From NCBI GenBank assembly GCA_947579605.1, contig OX388322.1, positions 5,270,001 to 5,334,000 of the forward strand: a DNA stretch of 64,000 bases, given 5' to 3'. Source of the stretch: Athripsodes cinereus (lineage: Eukaryota; Arthropoda; Insecta; Trichoptera; Leptoceridae). The translations under genes were made by a program, and so were the position numbers. Under the pieces are notes generated by a model, which saw nothing but the letters and a program-made list of their open reading frames with translations, ran no database searches and was not told the origin of the DNA. Of this stretch, positions 29,806 through 40,944 are shown one piece after another. Numbering within the stretch: the first letter of the stretch is position 1; each line of letters starts with the position of its first letter.

Positions 29806-30049
29806 GTAAAGAAAAAGCTTTCCACTCTTTTCTGTAAGTTTTTGAGTGTCCTGTAAAAGGCAGGTGTTCGAAAAAATTAAGACATTTTACATCTTAAATT
29901 CAGCGACGAGGTTTGCCACCCATCCTGAATGTCTTGATTTTATATTGGCACGAAGAGGACAGTTTGCATGTTTCTTACATGCAGCTGATCTGCTGGCCAC
30001 CCCACTTGTGGGATATGCCGTGATGGTATAATAGTAATAGTAGTAGTTT
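29806..30049 (+). repeat. Rep-1 copy, reference copy
   Basis: Best-preserved copy. Order: CTCGGTAAAG, CCACTCTTTTCTGTAAG, GAGTGTCCTGTAAAAGGCAG, AAGACATTTTACATCTTAAA, TTTGCCACCCATCCTGAATG, ATTGGCACGAAGAGGACAG, CTGCTGGCCACCCCACTTGT, GGGATATGCCGTGATGGTAT and a TAG/TAA tail. No protein frame. No convincing pol III boxes, so its head type is unknown. Confidence 0.8.
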
Positions 30050-30324
30050 AAAACATATAGCGCACTCATTCTTAATGTATTGATCACCAAACTTTTGATC
30101 ACATCTCTTTTATTGAAATAATATTTATCAGAAAAACATTACAAACAAAAGATATTTAAATATGCATAAGGATATGACTACCACACTAGCCATAAAGCTG
30201 TGTTGTGGCAGAAAAACAATTAATTGATTTATTCTGTCAGATAATATTGAAAATAAAAAAAACAAACAAAATTAACAGTTTAGTCAGAAAGTGAGTTCAA
30301 AAAAAAATAATATTAATTTTCATT

Positions 30325-30412
30325 AGCACGAAGAGATCGGTTTGTATGTTTATCAAAACCAGTTGGTCAGCTGGCTACCACAATTATGGAAGATGCCATG
30401 ATGGAATAAATA
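30325..30412 (+). repeat. Rep-1 3' fragment
   Basis: TTAGCACGAAGAGATCGG, then CAGCTGGCTACCACAATTAT, then GCCATGATGGAATAA. Confidence 0.55.
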
Positions 30413-30669
30413 GATCCGGTTAGCAAAAGTATTTATCACACATCATAATACTCGTACTATCGCATGTAGGTTAACATACTATACCTTCAACTTAAAGTTA
30501 GCAGGTTCGTGTCCTGTTGAGGTGTGAATGGCTTCGAGGTAACAGAATGATTATAGACACCACTTAATTGTATGCAAGGTTTATGTTCAAAAGGATTTGT
30601 TTTAATGCCGGCAGGAATTATTATGTGTTTCTCATAATACAAGTGTGAACTCCAATAGAACCTAAACAA

Positions 30670-30800
30670 TCTATACAATACTACACCCTCATGCCGTGTC
30701 CCAAGTGCAGTAGGCAGAAAGAACGCCAAACAGATCTATCCCTACACAATCCCTTGCTTCCTCTACATTCATACAGTTTCTCATACATGCACGTCGGTTC
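30670..30800 (-). mobile_element. LINE-C C-terminal stub
   Basis: Minus strand encodes SKRNRRACMRNCMNVEEARD and, with a small gap, VLSAYCTWDTA before the stop. Tail side has a TATAG-like scrap at 30670-30685. Confidence 0.6.
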
Positions 30801-30815
30801 CTCTTACTGATAAAT

Positions 30816-30873
30816 ACAGGCTGGTTTCTGTAGGAGGCTGGTTTCTGTCCTGCGCTCCCGAGAGGAGAGTTGA
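30816..30873 (+). mobile_element. LINE-G 3' scrap with local duplication
   Basis: GGCTGGTTTCTGT appears twice in a row, followed by GCGCTCCCGAGAGGAGAG, the LINE-G C-terminus. Confidence 0.5.
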
Positions 30874-30959
30874 GAAGGAATCGAACACGGTATCTCTTGA
30901 TTAAAAGTTTGTAACTCAAACATCAGCCCACCACCATCTCTATCTTACGAGTCGTCCTT

Positions 30960-31615
30960 CCTACTAGGGGGTGTTGCTATGAAAACATTTTTTTTAGCAC
31001 TCTCAAGGTGTTGAACCACACGACCTTCAGCGCTGTAAACGCCAGAAAAGGACGATATAATTAATTATAAAATAAAGTATATTTACAACAGGTCCTGCAG
31101 ACGGTAGGATCTCTTGAGATAAGCAATGAATGACCTTAATTATAATTATTATTATCAGAGGAAATTACAAAAGCACATTGTTATAACAGAAAGCTTTCTA
31201 TCCGAGATAATAATATATACACACATACGGCGGATGCACAAATATTTACAGGAATTGATAACATTTTATCAGCTTTTTTAACTTAAAAGATAAGCTTAAA
31301 TATTTATTCAAAATAGTTTTGTTGAAATTAGTCTATTGTTGTTATTAAATTTAAAATTATCATCCGTTTCTTAACCTAAATACCTTAAGCATCAACGTTC
31401 GTATTTCTCTCATGTCTTTTTTTGTTGTATGTGCGATTGATCGCAGCAGTTCATGGGCCTCGGTGCAGTCTCCCTCCATCTGTGAGCGTCACAAGCCGTG
31501 TGAAATGGTGGCATTACTTAAACTAAGCTTTTATATCTTTCAAGGATTTTTTTTTCATGTTTTGAACTGGTTATTGTATACTAACGTCGGTGTATAATAT
31601 GTAATTAATAATGTT
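30960..31615. other. no gene recognised
   Basis: Nothing supported. Confidence 0.35.
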
Positions 31616-31620
31616 TAATG

Positions 31621-31875
31621 TGTATCACGATAGGTATGATTTAACCTGAAGATCTGGGTTGGCTGGACAAAGTAGTTACACGGCAATAAGTGCAGTCACC
31701 CGCTTTGAAAGGATTGGTATGAGATATGCTTAAGAGAGACAGATGGAACTGCTGAATTAATTTAGCCATGGTGTAAAGACCTGAGCCGATTTGTAAGAGG
31801 CAGGATACCTAATACTTTCTCTCTTTACTGCAAGGGATTAATTTCTTCAGGTTAAATCATACCTATCGTGATACA
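31621..31875. mobile_element. non-autonomous TIR element, 255 bp
   Basis: Perfect 32-bp terminal inverted repeats (31621-31652 and 31844-31875) beginning TGTATCACGATAGGTATG. The interior has no frame. No matching flanks found, so the superfamily is open. Confidence 0.7.
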
Positions 31876-32254
31876 TTTCATATAATTATGTATTTATATA
31901 TGTAAATATGTACATAAGTATAAGTATTTTCCTGGAATATGTAAAATCTAGTTAATATTTGAACATCCTGCCAAAAATGTGAAGATACCTAGTGTAACAT
32001 GTATAATTAACACAAGTCAAAATGTCCATGTCTGGTTTAGTAATTAAAGGATACATCTTTTGACAAGGGCCCCAAATTAAATCCTTCCCCAAGCATCGAA
32101 ACATAATATTATAATGTTGAATAACAGGAGATAGACACATTGTGTTAAAATCTCGATTTTGGATAAATCTCGATGAAATGATAAAAAACACATTTTTATT
32201 ATGCTAAATATTTATTATGAAATTTTGAACAAATGAAACTTGCTTACTGCTAGC
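31876..32254. other. no gene recognised
   Basis: Nothing supported. Confidence 0.35.
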
Positions 32255-32320
32255 CTTCCTCTCTCCACTGCTGGATAAAGGCCTCTTCAAAACTTTTCCA
32301 TACTTTCTATCTCGAGCAAC
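32255..32320. mobile_element. possible LINE 3' scrap
   Basis: CTCCACTGCTGGATAAAGGC recalls a phrase common in arthropod LINE ends. Too short to assign. Confidence 0.3.
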
Positions 32321-33114
32321 ACGATAATATAACATTTTACAAAAATGTGGACAACATTATTTTTATTGAAAATGATAAATAATAATCCTTTATTAAAAAA
32401 ACAATTAAAGTATGTTAAAACGTGTCTCGAAATATCTGACTTTTGGAATTGTTTTTGAATCATATTTTTCGCATGATGAAGTTCTTCTTAATGATTTTTT
32501 ACTCACGACAATCTACCCTTTATACTTAAGTCTCACAATAAATTGCTATTAATCTTTAAATTGTTAAAGAAAAACAGTTTCTTAACAAATAATAAGAGAA
32601 ATAATAAAATTATTTCGTTTTATAAGAGTTTTACAGGAGAGCATAAGTACACAATCTTAAAATCAATATTCGAAATTTGTTATCCCAATAAAAAAATATC
32701 TTGATAAATAATATCGAGATTTTGAGAATTATTTTGAAAATGAAACAATCACAAACGCCACTGGACATGTGTGGCGATAATGTCCAGCTACCCTAAAGTC
32801 TCGTGGGGGCAAAAAGGATAAGTAAGCGAACCAGAGTCCGTGGCAGATTACCCTAATACAACAAGACCGCGCAACTATGGAAGGGATTATAAAACATAAT
32901 ACTCAATAAGGATAAAATTAATAGTGGCTCGGCCGAATACCTACTGGATAACGGATTCGGGTAAAAGTTACGGCTATCGTGATTTGTTTAGCTTAGAGTT
33001 AGTTACCTACTCCTACATAGTCAAGTCCAGGCTAGCAACATAATCGAGTTGCTAGTGATTTAGTAAATAAGAAGCTAAATTTTTGTGTGTAAACGTGACT
33101 AAATTTTTGCTGTT
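32321..33114. other. no gene recognised
   Basis: The part at 32750-33000 is less AT-rich than average, but its frames are all interrupted and I recognise nothing. Confidence 0.4.
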
Positions 33115-33117
33115 CAG

Positions 33118-33328
33118 CAGGGTTACTCTTGAAAAAACTAAACGCGATCTTAATCTAGTCTTGATCTTAATCATACGACGCACGAAGGGACTATGGTCAA
33201 AAACACCACGCTACCGCTAACGCGCGAACGGTTTGCGTGTATTTTTTGCCAATAGTCAATTCGTGCGTCGTATGATCAAGATCAAGACTAGATTAAGATC
33301 GTGTTTAGTTTTGTCAAGAGTAGCCCTG
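33118..33328. mobile_element. MITE-H copy 2
   Basis: 211 bp, same ends as copy 1 (CAGGGTTACTCTTG and CAAGAGTAGCCCTG) and the same CAG flanks (33115-33117 and 33329-33331). Differs from copy 1 by scattered substitutions and a central region with CGCGCGAACGGTTTGCG. Confidence 0.8.
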
Positions 33329-33799
33329 CAGATAGACTCATTTACTTGACTTGTCTGAAGTTGGCTTCAGAGAGTGGGTTCTTATGAGTTGTAAGCTTTT
33401 ATGATCAATGGATAGATGCAAATGAGTGTGAACGAACCTATCAAATGACATAATTCTACGACGTGTAGACAGAGAGTATCAAGAGTCAATAACTCCCAAC
33501 TTTGCACAATTTTTCCATAACTTTCATAGGTACCCCTTGAAGTATATACTTATGTCTCAATGTATCTTATCTGAAATTGAAATATTTTGGTCACGAAGTC
33601 AGAGGATAAAAATACCAACTCCTACAACTACCAATTCAAAGAAAAATATCAGAAAGAATAGGATCAGACAGAAGAAAAAAATATTGTCTGCACAATTTAA
33701 GAAAATAGTTCCGAAGGAGCACCATCACGTGTTTGAGGCTGTAGTTAACATGATGGAAATAGCCCTGATAATCGGCAACCTTCGCAGACAAGACGCCAC

Positions 33800-34724
33800 T
33801 TAAGCTAAGCCCAAACTAATGTATGTCAGATCTCCAAGTATTGCGACGGCTGGTGTGGCACCGAAGATCGTCTCGCATAGTTATGTGTGTATACATAAAA
33901 ATGTTGAGCTCCCCATATCTTGTGATTGTCCATGTCTTGATAATGTAAATAAATTTGTATATCTAGGTGTAACTATAGACGATAGATTTAAGTGGGATCA
34001 GCATGTAAATATTATTTGTAAGCGTTTAAGATCTATAGCATGTATGTTATTTAAGATAAAATATTTTGTACCTAGGTCCACACTTGTTACTGTGTACAAG
34101 TCTTTGGCAGAATCTTTAATCAGATATGGTATTGGTAGCTGGGGCAATTGTACTAATTCTAATTTGAAAAGGGTAATGTTCGCACCAAAATCGATATTAA
34201 GACTTATAGTAAAAAAAGAAAATTGCAACGCGGCGCGAAATAATATTTCTCTGTATTTCAAAAAGTTGAATGTATTATCTGCTAAAGGCTTGTGTTTTGG
34301 CAGAGAGTTGTCCTTGACCAGTTTTCAAAAACCGAATTTAAAGAAAAACCTCGACATATGCATCACACAAGATTTAAATTTAATGAAGGATATGTAGTCC
34401 CTAAATTCAATAATAAATACGGAAAAAGAACATTTGAATATAACGTGCCAAAAATACTTAATATGTTGCCGGTATCTATTAAGAAATGCAAGAGTAAAAA
34501 TATTGCAAAAAAATTAGTCAAGAAATGGTTAATAAAGTGTGGATTTATATATAACTAATAATTATTTTTGTATTTAGGTTAATGTCGTATTAGGTTAATA
34601 ATATGTATATAGTATGTTATAAGAGAACACGCCGACAAATCTTTTAGATTTGGCGTGACTCATTATCATAAGATGTATATATTTTTTATTCAATGTATTA
34701 TTTTCATTAAATAAAAAAAAAAGG
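33800..34724 (+). pseudogene. CR1/Jockey-group RT C-terminal fragment
   Basis: The frame at 33819-34397 has the post-catalytic RT signature VNKFVYLGVTIDDRFKWDQH, then LVTVYKSLAESLIRYGIGSW. A frameshift near 34340 moves the match to the frame ending at 34558, with HHTRFKFNEG, YGKRTFEYNVPKILNMLP and a basic end. A 3' untranslated region of about 150 bases follows, with AATAAA just before the A-run at about 34713-34722. The catalytic palm is missing. The exact 5' boundary is not clear. Confidence 0.7.
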
Positions 34725-36298
34725 ATGAAGAATGCATCTTCCCGGACTGCCCACTGTAGATTAAACGTGAAGCCAAAGTTTTTGCTTAAAAGAGCGGATA
34801 AGTAAAAGTGATTCATTCCATGAAAAATCTGTACCTATATTGAAAGTCTGAAGTATTTGGTATCCGTTTCGTATTCAGTACTGACATAGATGAATCCATG
34901 CTTTCAATATACCTACATACCTAATACATTGACACTCGAGCTACATAGACACATCGCGCTAGATTGATATACTAATTTAATTGTCCATAATTTTAAACAG
35001 ATGTTCATTGGAACGAAGATTTAACGATGGAATGAGATAAAGTGGTTTATTTTAAAGGAGATTCTTGATGAAAACTAGAAAGGTCGATGTAACCAGACAT
35101 GAAATACAAAGCAATCATATTATTATTATTATTATCCTGGTAATGAGATAAATTATTTGGTTATGTATGTAATGAAAGAGAAATAATTCATGATTAAATG
35201 AATGACTTATAAATACTTGACGAGGCACGGTTTTCCTTCAAATGTTAACAACTAACGAGTTTTTTCAATAACGGTTCATGGTACACCTTTCGTATCGAAA
35301 TGTTTTGCAGTTCAGGGTGGCTTTTAAATAAATTACAAAGTAAGAAGGCCTTTTATATTTTGGGGATGCTTAATCACGAAAAATATGTTTAATAGGCATC
35401 TTTGATTTAACAATGATGTACGCCACCCATTCTAAATGTCTTTCTGTGTCCTCTTACTGAAAAGCTTAAAAACTTTCATGGTTCGTACATTAGACATTGC
35501 AAAATTAAAGTGTGAAACGTGAATCTTTACACATATCTGCAACAAACAGGACACTATAAAACCGAAAAATTGTAGTACCTAAAAGAACTTTTTTTACTGT
35601 AGAAACTACACTTCATGACGTGATAAAGTTAAAATAATATTTAAACGAAAGCTTGTATTTTAGAGAAGAAAGTAGAAAAGTGAACATAAAATCCGTTCAA
35701 AATATGAATTGCAATATAAAATTTCAACATCTCCAGTTCTGGAACACGTGGAATGGATTATTATTTATACCTGGAAAGATCAAAGCATGTAATATTATGC
35801 TGCTGCAAGTATATTTATTGTTGTCACCCTAACCACAAGACATGGTGACAAGGAGATTATATGTATACGAGTCAGATGAATATTACAATAGTAGAACTCT
35901 GCAACATCTCTGGTGAAAATGATAACCTTTAAGTGGTCTTATGAATCTAATATAAGGTACTGTATCATACAAAATTTAATATGTATTAAGAGATGCAAGT
36001 GTAAATAATGCCACTAGATTTAATATGGATACGTGCAAGCCGACTTTTCAGGATGCTGTTTAATATTGCATCGAGTTAAATAATGTATTCATTCTTTAAA
36101 TAGAAGGATTCCCCGATGAAAATTTAAGGGGAAGTCTTCTTTGTATGAATAATTATATGCCTGGTATGATGTTAGATACTTTGAATTAAATTGAAGACAA
36201 ATGTTCAAGTGTGGAAGATACAACTATGAATGAGAACTGTTAGAAGGTTTAAATAATATTTTTTTTAAATATCTTATATTCTTAAACCTTCAGAATAT
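34725..36298. other. no gene; Rep-1 scrap
   Basis: A Rep-1 middle scrap lies at about 35390-35460 (GATGTACGCCACCCATTC) and an ATT repeat at 35118-35135. Otherwise nothing supported. Confidence 0.4.
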
Positions 36299-36301
36299 AA
36301 G

Positions 36302-37384
36302 ATGATGCTCGAGCCCCAAAAAGAGGCTCGCATGGCATTGCTACGGGCGGCAAAGGGAGGCAAGAACAATTGGCGCTCCAGCATAATGAGAGGATTATAT
36401 TCAGACCTCAACAAAGCTCCCATCGTGGATATGCCTTCAGATACCATGAATGTGGCTTACAGCTTTGTTAAACATTACACAGTAGAAATACTTGAAAGAG
36501 AAACCTGGCGAGAAAATGATCCCTACTCCTTTCGAGATGGCGACATCATATGGTATACAGATGGATCCAAAAAAGACGGTCGGGCAGGGTCTGGAATCTT
36601 TGGCGCCCAACCTAAATTGAGCAAATCAGTTTGCTTAGGAGAATACGCCACTGTCTTCCAGGCAGAAATGAGCGCCATTTTGGAGTGTGCTCATATGAAC
36701 CTTCACCGATCATACCATAACAAAAAGATCTATATCCTTTCGGATAGCCAGGCGGCGCTTAAAGCCCTAGGTTCCGTAGAGGTGAGATCTAAACTAACCT
36801 TTGAATGCATACAGGTTCTAAATCGCCTGGGCGGGAATAACGCCGTAAGGCTGGTTTGGGTACCGGGGCATTGTGGAGTCATAGGCAACGAAGCTGCCGA
36901 TGAACTTGCTAGAACTGGCGCTGAGAGTCTACCAATAGGTCCTGAGCCTATATGCGGATTACCGTCTAGCACTATCAGGCTTAGTCTAAAAAACTGGGCC
37001 ATGGATCAAAGCCATGAAATTTGGTCCAACAGCATAGGGTTGAAGCACGCGAAGGAACTGATGACAGGGTACTCGCGGAAATTCACCACAGAAGTTTTAA
37101 AACTTAATAAAAATCAAATAAGGATTCTAACCCGGACCTTGACAGGACACTGCAGACTAAGGAAGCATATGACAAAAATTGGATTGTCAGATACCCCAAC
37201 CTGCAGATTCTGTTCAGAGGAAAATGAAACGCCCATCCACATCCTCTGTAACTGTGACGCACTCGCTCGCAACCGAAGTCACATCCTCGGAGGTCCACTG
37301 CTGGACTCTGAGAAAGTGAGACTTCTCACACCAAGACAAATAGTGAGCTACATGACGCACCTAGGTCTTGAGAGTGAGATATGA
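36302..37384 (+). CDS. RNase H region of a LINE-J polyprotein, open 360-residue frame
   Basis: Ribonuclease H would remove LINE RNA from the RNA-DNA hybrid during retrotransposition. The four acidic residues expected of the type I fold are visible: D87 in WYTDGSK, E122 in QAEMSAI, D148 in LSDSQAAL and D200 in GNEAADELAR, with WVPGHCGVIGN before the last. After it comes a C-terminal cysteine-histidine cluster: C301-X2-C304, H313, then C316 and C318. RNase H plus this cluster fits the I/R1/LOA assemblage of LINEs. The first two ATG codons lie in the target-site duplication, not in the element, so the frame is a 5'-truncated polyprotein without RT and its start is accidental. No stops or shifts. 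Confidence 0.85.
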   Translation: MMLEPQKEARMALLRAAKGGKNNWRSSIMRGLYSDLNKAPIVDMPSDTMNVAYSFVKHYTVEILERETWRENDPYSFRDGDIIWYTDGSKKDGRAGSGIFGAQPKLSKSVCLGEYATVFQAEMSAILECAHMNLHRSYHNKKIYILSDSQAALKALGSVEVRSKLTFECIQVLNRLGGNNAVRLVWVPGHCGVIGNEAADELARTGAESLPIGPEPICGLPSSTIRLSLKNWAMDQSHEIWSNSIGLKHAKELMTGYSRKFTTEVLKLNKNQIRILTRTLTGHCRLRKHMTKIGLSDTPTCRFCSEENETPIHILCNCDALARNRSHILGGPLLDSEKVRLLTPRQIVSYMTHLGLESEI

Positions 37385-37476
37385 CACAGAAGGATGTCAC
37401 AATAGATCTGTTATGGTCGCAGTGACACAAGGGATGTAAGGTCCCTTGACCTTTTAAAGAAAAAAAAAAAAAAAAA
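36310..37476 (+). mobile_element. LINE-J insertion, 5'-truncated, with target duplication
   Basis: Poly-A at 37456-37478. AAGATGATGCT occurs immediately before (36299-36309) and after (37477-37487). A clean target-primed insertion with intact coding sequence, so probably young. Confidence 0.85.
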
Positions 37477-37529
37477 AAGATGATGCTGCTGAGAGATGGT
37501 CAGACGGTCACTAGCTTCAGAGGCAAATT

Positions 37530-37610
37530 AATTAATGAACAGAACTCTTCACTGGCGCCCTTGAGACGGTCTAGAGACTGTAAAACGGCGTCATAAATAA
37601 AATAAAATCA
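37530..37610 (+). mobile_element. LINE-M 3' end
   Basis: CTGGCGCCCTTGAGACGGTC and AAAACGGCGTCATAAATAAA match the end of the 13.4 kb copy. Tail AAATAAAATAAAAT. Confidence 0.5.
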
Positions 37611-37647
37611 TCCAAAATAATCATCATCATCATCTTAAGAGCCCCTA

Positions 37648-37712
37648 TGTTATTTACACGCAGTTAATTCCCTGGTTACCACACTTATGAAATATGATGT
37701 GACGGTATAGAT
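37648..37712 (+). repeat. Rep-1 3' fragment
   Basis: CCTGGTTACCACACTTATGA then TATGATGTGACGGTATAGAT. Confidence 0.5.
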
Positions 37713-38280
37713 AAATTTAGTATTTAAAACCTAAATATATATTTCAATACAAAATAATCAGAAATGAAATGCATTAAAGACAATTCACAAACGTAGAAGT
37801 AGGCACGAAATTGCTCGGAATAGAGGAGGTTTGTTTTCCACTCTGATCCTGAGAGGGCAATGCGTAAATAAAAAAGACATACATAAATAAACAAAAATGA
37901 TTGAGTACAAAATTTATAGATTGTACCATACACGCAAAAAAACATGACTTCAGTTCAAAGAAGGTACTGAATTCTCAGAAAAGATTTTATTGATTTCGTA
38001 ACGAAGCCGAAAAAAAATGATTTTTTTCTTCTCAATGGTCTCTGCAAAACAGACACCTTTTTCAATATTGTTTATGATACATCGACACGGTTGGAGGGAA
38101 TTTTTAAAAATTCGAAATTGGATACACATGTTATCATCGTCTCATAAAATATATGAAATAATGGAAAAAATATAAAAATGAACTGCGGATACAAAAGACA
38201 AAAAAAAAACGCGAAGTGATGTCGTTTTTCGTGTATGCATTATCATTCAATGGAGTTGGCAGTAAAAAATGTATATTTAA
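37713..38280. other. no gene recognised
   Basis: AT-rich with several A-runs; nothing supported. Confidence 0.35.
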
Positions 38281-38889
38281 AAAAAAAAGATGTATCTGGG
38301 TTTTCGTTATTTATTTATTCACATCTTTAACAGGGATACAAACAGTCATAACATAACATGTATAGACAATTCACACAGACCGAGCTAGTCCCAAACTAAG
38401 ATGTGAATCTTTTATTATGGGTACTTACGCGACGATACACATATATACAATGCACTACACACATATACATGTAACACCCAGACCTAGGACAATCTGAAAA
38501 AGGTCATTCTTCATTTTGCCCTGGCCGGGAATCGAACCCGGGACCTAGTGACTCAAAGCCAAATGCGTTAGCCTCCACGCCACACATATCGCAAACAGTG
38601 TTGACAATTTTTTTACAAATCCATAAGTGGACCAGCAAAGTCCTCTATTATCACCAGTACCTATGCCAATTCCAATCATTTTCGATACACAGCAGAGCCA
38701 AGCATGTAGAATTTACAACAAACAGGGTTATAACAAAAAATATCATATGAACCAGAAGACACCATTCACAGTAAGCTTTAGTTTTTAAGCTTGGGTCGTA
38801 AAAGGAGAGTTTGGCGGACACCTGGGATTGAACCCTGCACCACTCTTGTATGAGGTCAAGGCTCTCCCTCCAGGTTACCAACGAACTCC
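38281..38889 (-). mobile_element. SINE-A copy split by SINE-T
   Basis: The 3' end (AGATGTATCTGGGTTTTCG) lies at 38281-38312 and the rest at about 38727-38889 (CACAGTAAGC, CACCTGGGATTGAACC, CCTCCAGGTTACCAACGAAC). GTTAT occurs at both break points (38308-38312 and 38727-38731). Confidence 0.55.
38313..38726 (-). mobile_element. SINE-T copy (tRNA-derived)
   Basis: Reverse orientation. Tail side is TTATTTATT, the body includes CACACAGACCGAGCTAGTCC, and the tRNA-like head carries GGAATCGAACC (reverse B box, 38528-38538) and GCGTTAGCCTCCACGCC. The tRNA head ends near 38605; whether 38605-38726 belongs to the element is uncertain. A 3' fragment of the family is at 56.6 kb. Confidence 0.65.
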
Positions 38890-39935
38890 TATTAACATTG
38901 CAGTCTTCGCATTTGAACAAGACTCTGACACTTAATTTTTTTTCTGCCCTATTAAAGGCAAATAATCTCAGCGATTAGATAATAGGTCACTCATTTTAAA
39001 TGCACTATTATTACATAAGAATGTTCACCTGGCTTCCCCAATTATAAGAGATACTTCCATATTCTCTTTGCAACACAAATACTGTAAAGAAAAACAACTT
39101 CCCACATTTAAAGCTTTATTGACTCAATAGAGTTATCCCTTAAAACCACATACATTCAAAAGTTTCATTACTGATGGCTTATTTAACTGTTGATATAAAA
39201 AAGCTAGTCTAGGTCATGCAGAATCTTTTGCATAAAAAAAAATCCTTTTGCCAATTGCATACATTTGCATTATAAAAAAAATACTTAAAGAAATACAAGT
39301 GCCTACCTACGTACCTCAAAGTACTACAATGGATACCTACAGTATCGATATTCAATAAATAACATTGTATTATGTTCCGATAGTATACGTACATTGTATT
39401 GTGAAAGGTACTACTAAGCTTTGCGACGATATTAAAAACACATTATCGAATAAAGCACAAAGAACTCAATAGACCTAGCAGTATATAAATAAATAATAAC
39501 AATAATAATATTATCGAGCTTAGTACCAACATAAAAATATTATTAATACAATACTATAGTACCTACATAGGTATTTATGCGTAGTTTATTCTGGTTGTAG
39601 AACTATAAAGCTGAGAAGAAAGTACTCGAATTCCAAGTACTTTTAAGTATTAATTAATGACTGTGGATTATAAAAGAGCTTTTGTACAGATTTTTTTTCA
39701 ATGGTTTGTCACTCAAAAATACTGAAAATGCATTCCAAACACCATCACAGCAAGCTCGTGTCGTAAAGGTGGAGTAAAGCAAAGCGACAACGATAGAATT
39801 TATGCTCAAAATACCTCGAATGTTAGTAACTATGGTACACTCACCATCAGACTAGCACAATCTTAATAGTAATAAATAAGCATAATGAGAAGCTGTTTTA
39901 CGTACACACAAAGTTGAGAAATTCGAAGTCCTCTA
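38890..39935. other. no gene recognised
   Basis: A weak Rep-1 echo near 39025-39055; otherwise nothing supported. Confidence 0.35.
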
Positions 39936-39939
39936 CAAT

Positions 39940-40085
39940 TTTATTACCGGGTTAGTTAGAAGACATTGCATTCTAGCGATTAACTCACCCTCTGTCCATT
40001 AAATTGTATAACTGATATTTTTATGATACTTTGTATTGATTTGAAATAATATAACCAATGTACACTAAAGGATAAAATAAGTACC
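39940..40085 (+). mobile_element. LINE 3' end, UTR-A family
   Basis: Plus-strand copy: CCGGGTTAGTTAGAAGACAT, GCGATTAACTCACCCTCTGT, ATTGTATAACTGATATTTTT, then AATGTACACTAAAGGATAAA. Confidence 0.55.
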
Positions 40086-40104
40086 TAAAGAGAATAACTT
40101 ATTG

Positions 40105-40215
40105 ATTGTAGTGTAAAAGGTAGATGTTCATAAAATCTAAAATTATTCAGCGATGAAACATATCATCTATCCTGAATGTCTAAGCTACTTGTATTATTGC
40201 CACGTAGAGGAATGG
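40105..40215 (+). repeat. Rep-1 fragment
   Basis: TGTAAAAGGTAGATGTTC, TTCAGCGATGAAACATATCA, TCCTGAATGTCTAAGC and GCCACGTAGAGGAATGG. Confidence 0.5.
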
Positions 40216-40477
40216 TACATAAACTCTTAAAATTATAACTCAAAATGTGTTTACCTTTTTCAATTGATATAAACGCAAAGTTTGAACACCTACGCTTCCA
40301 AAACTTTATTTTTCAATGCTTTTGTCATTCTTCATCTCCCACTCCAGCACTTAAAACTAACGATTCTGATTTTATTTTCAGAATTTCAAGAAAACAACAT
40401 CATTTATCCAAGATGACTAGTTAAATAAAGAAATCCTTTCAAGAAAATAAGCTTTTTGTTGTTGTTGTTCTTTAGTA

Positions 40478-40944
40478 CAGTGGTCCCCAACCCCCAGTCC
40501 GTGAGGGTAACATGAATATCAGTCTTTTTTTTTGTTGTGTCCTCCTTTTTGATGTTTTAAACCAAATTTGCCAAATTTGTTTAATATTCTTTAATAGAAT
40601 CGAGAAAATCGTTCGTCGGAAGGCTGGAGGTAAAGTCTGAAACTTATCTTATATGACACAAGTTTTAAGCTTACTGTGAAAGTTGTATATGTGTATATAC
40701 CAAAAACCCAGATACATCCTTAATAAAATCAAAATCCTATACTTAATTTGTGTAATTCCTTAACAGAATCGATAAGATCATGACATATTTCGAATTTCTA
40801 AATTAAGATAAGCAAAATTATCAAGAATCAGAGACCCATAAACAAAACATTTTTTCATTATAATTTCAAAATCAACATCTACCCTCAGCGGGCTGCGGTA
40901 AAATTTGCACCAGTCCACACCGATAAAAAGGTTGGGGATCACTG
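40478..40944. mobile_element. hAT-type non-autonomous element with nested SINE-A
   Basis: Starts CAGTGGTCCCCAACC and ends GGTTGGGGATCACTG (14 of 15 matching in inverse). This terminal sequence is typical of many animal hAT elements. The 8-bp flanks, CTTTAGTA and GTATAGTA, agree at 6 of 8 positions, consistent with an aged hAT duplication. No transposase. Confidence 0.7.
40610..40727 (+). mobile_element. SINE-A copy with internal deletion
   Basis: Head CGTTCGTCGGAAGGCTGGAG and 3' body TTAAGCTTACTGTGAAAGTT, AAAAACCCAGATACATCC. The B box and first body block are deleted. Confidence 0.6.
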
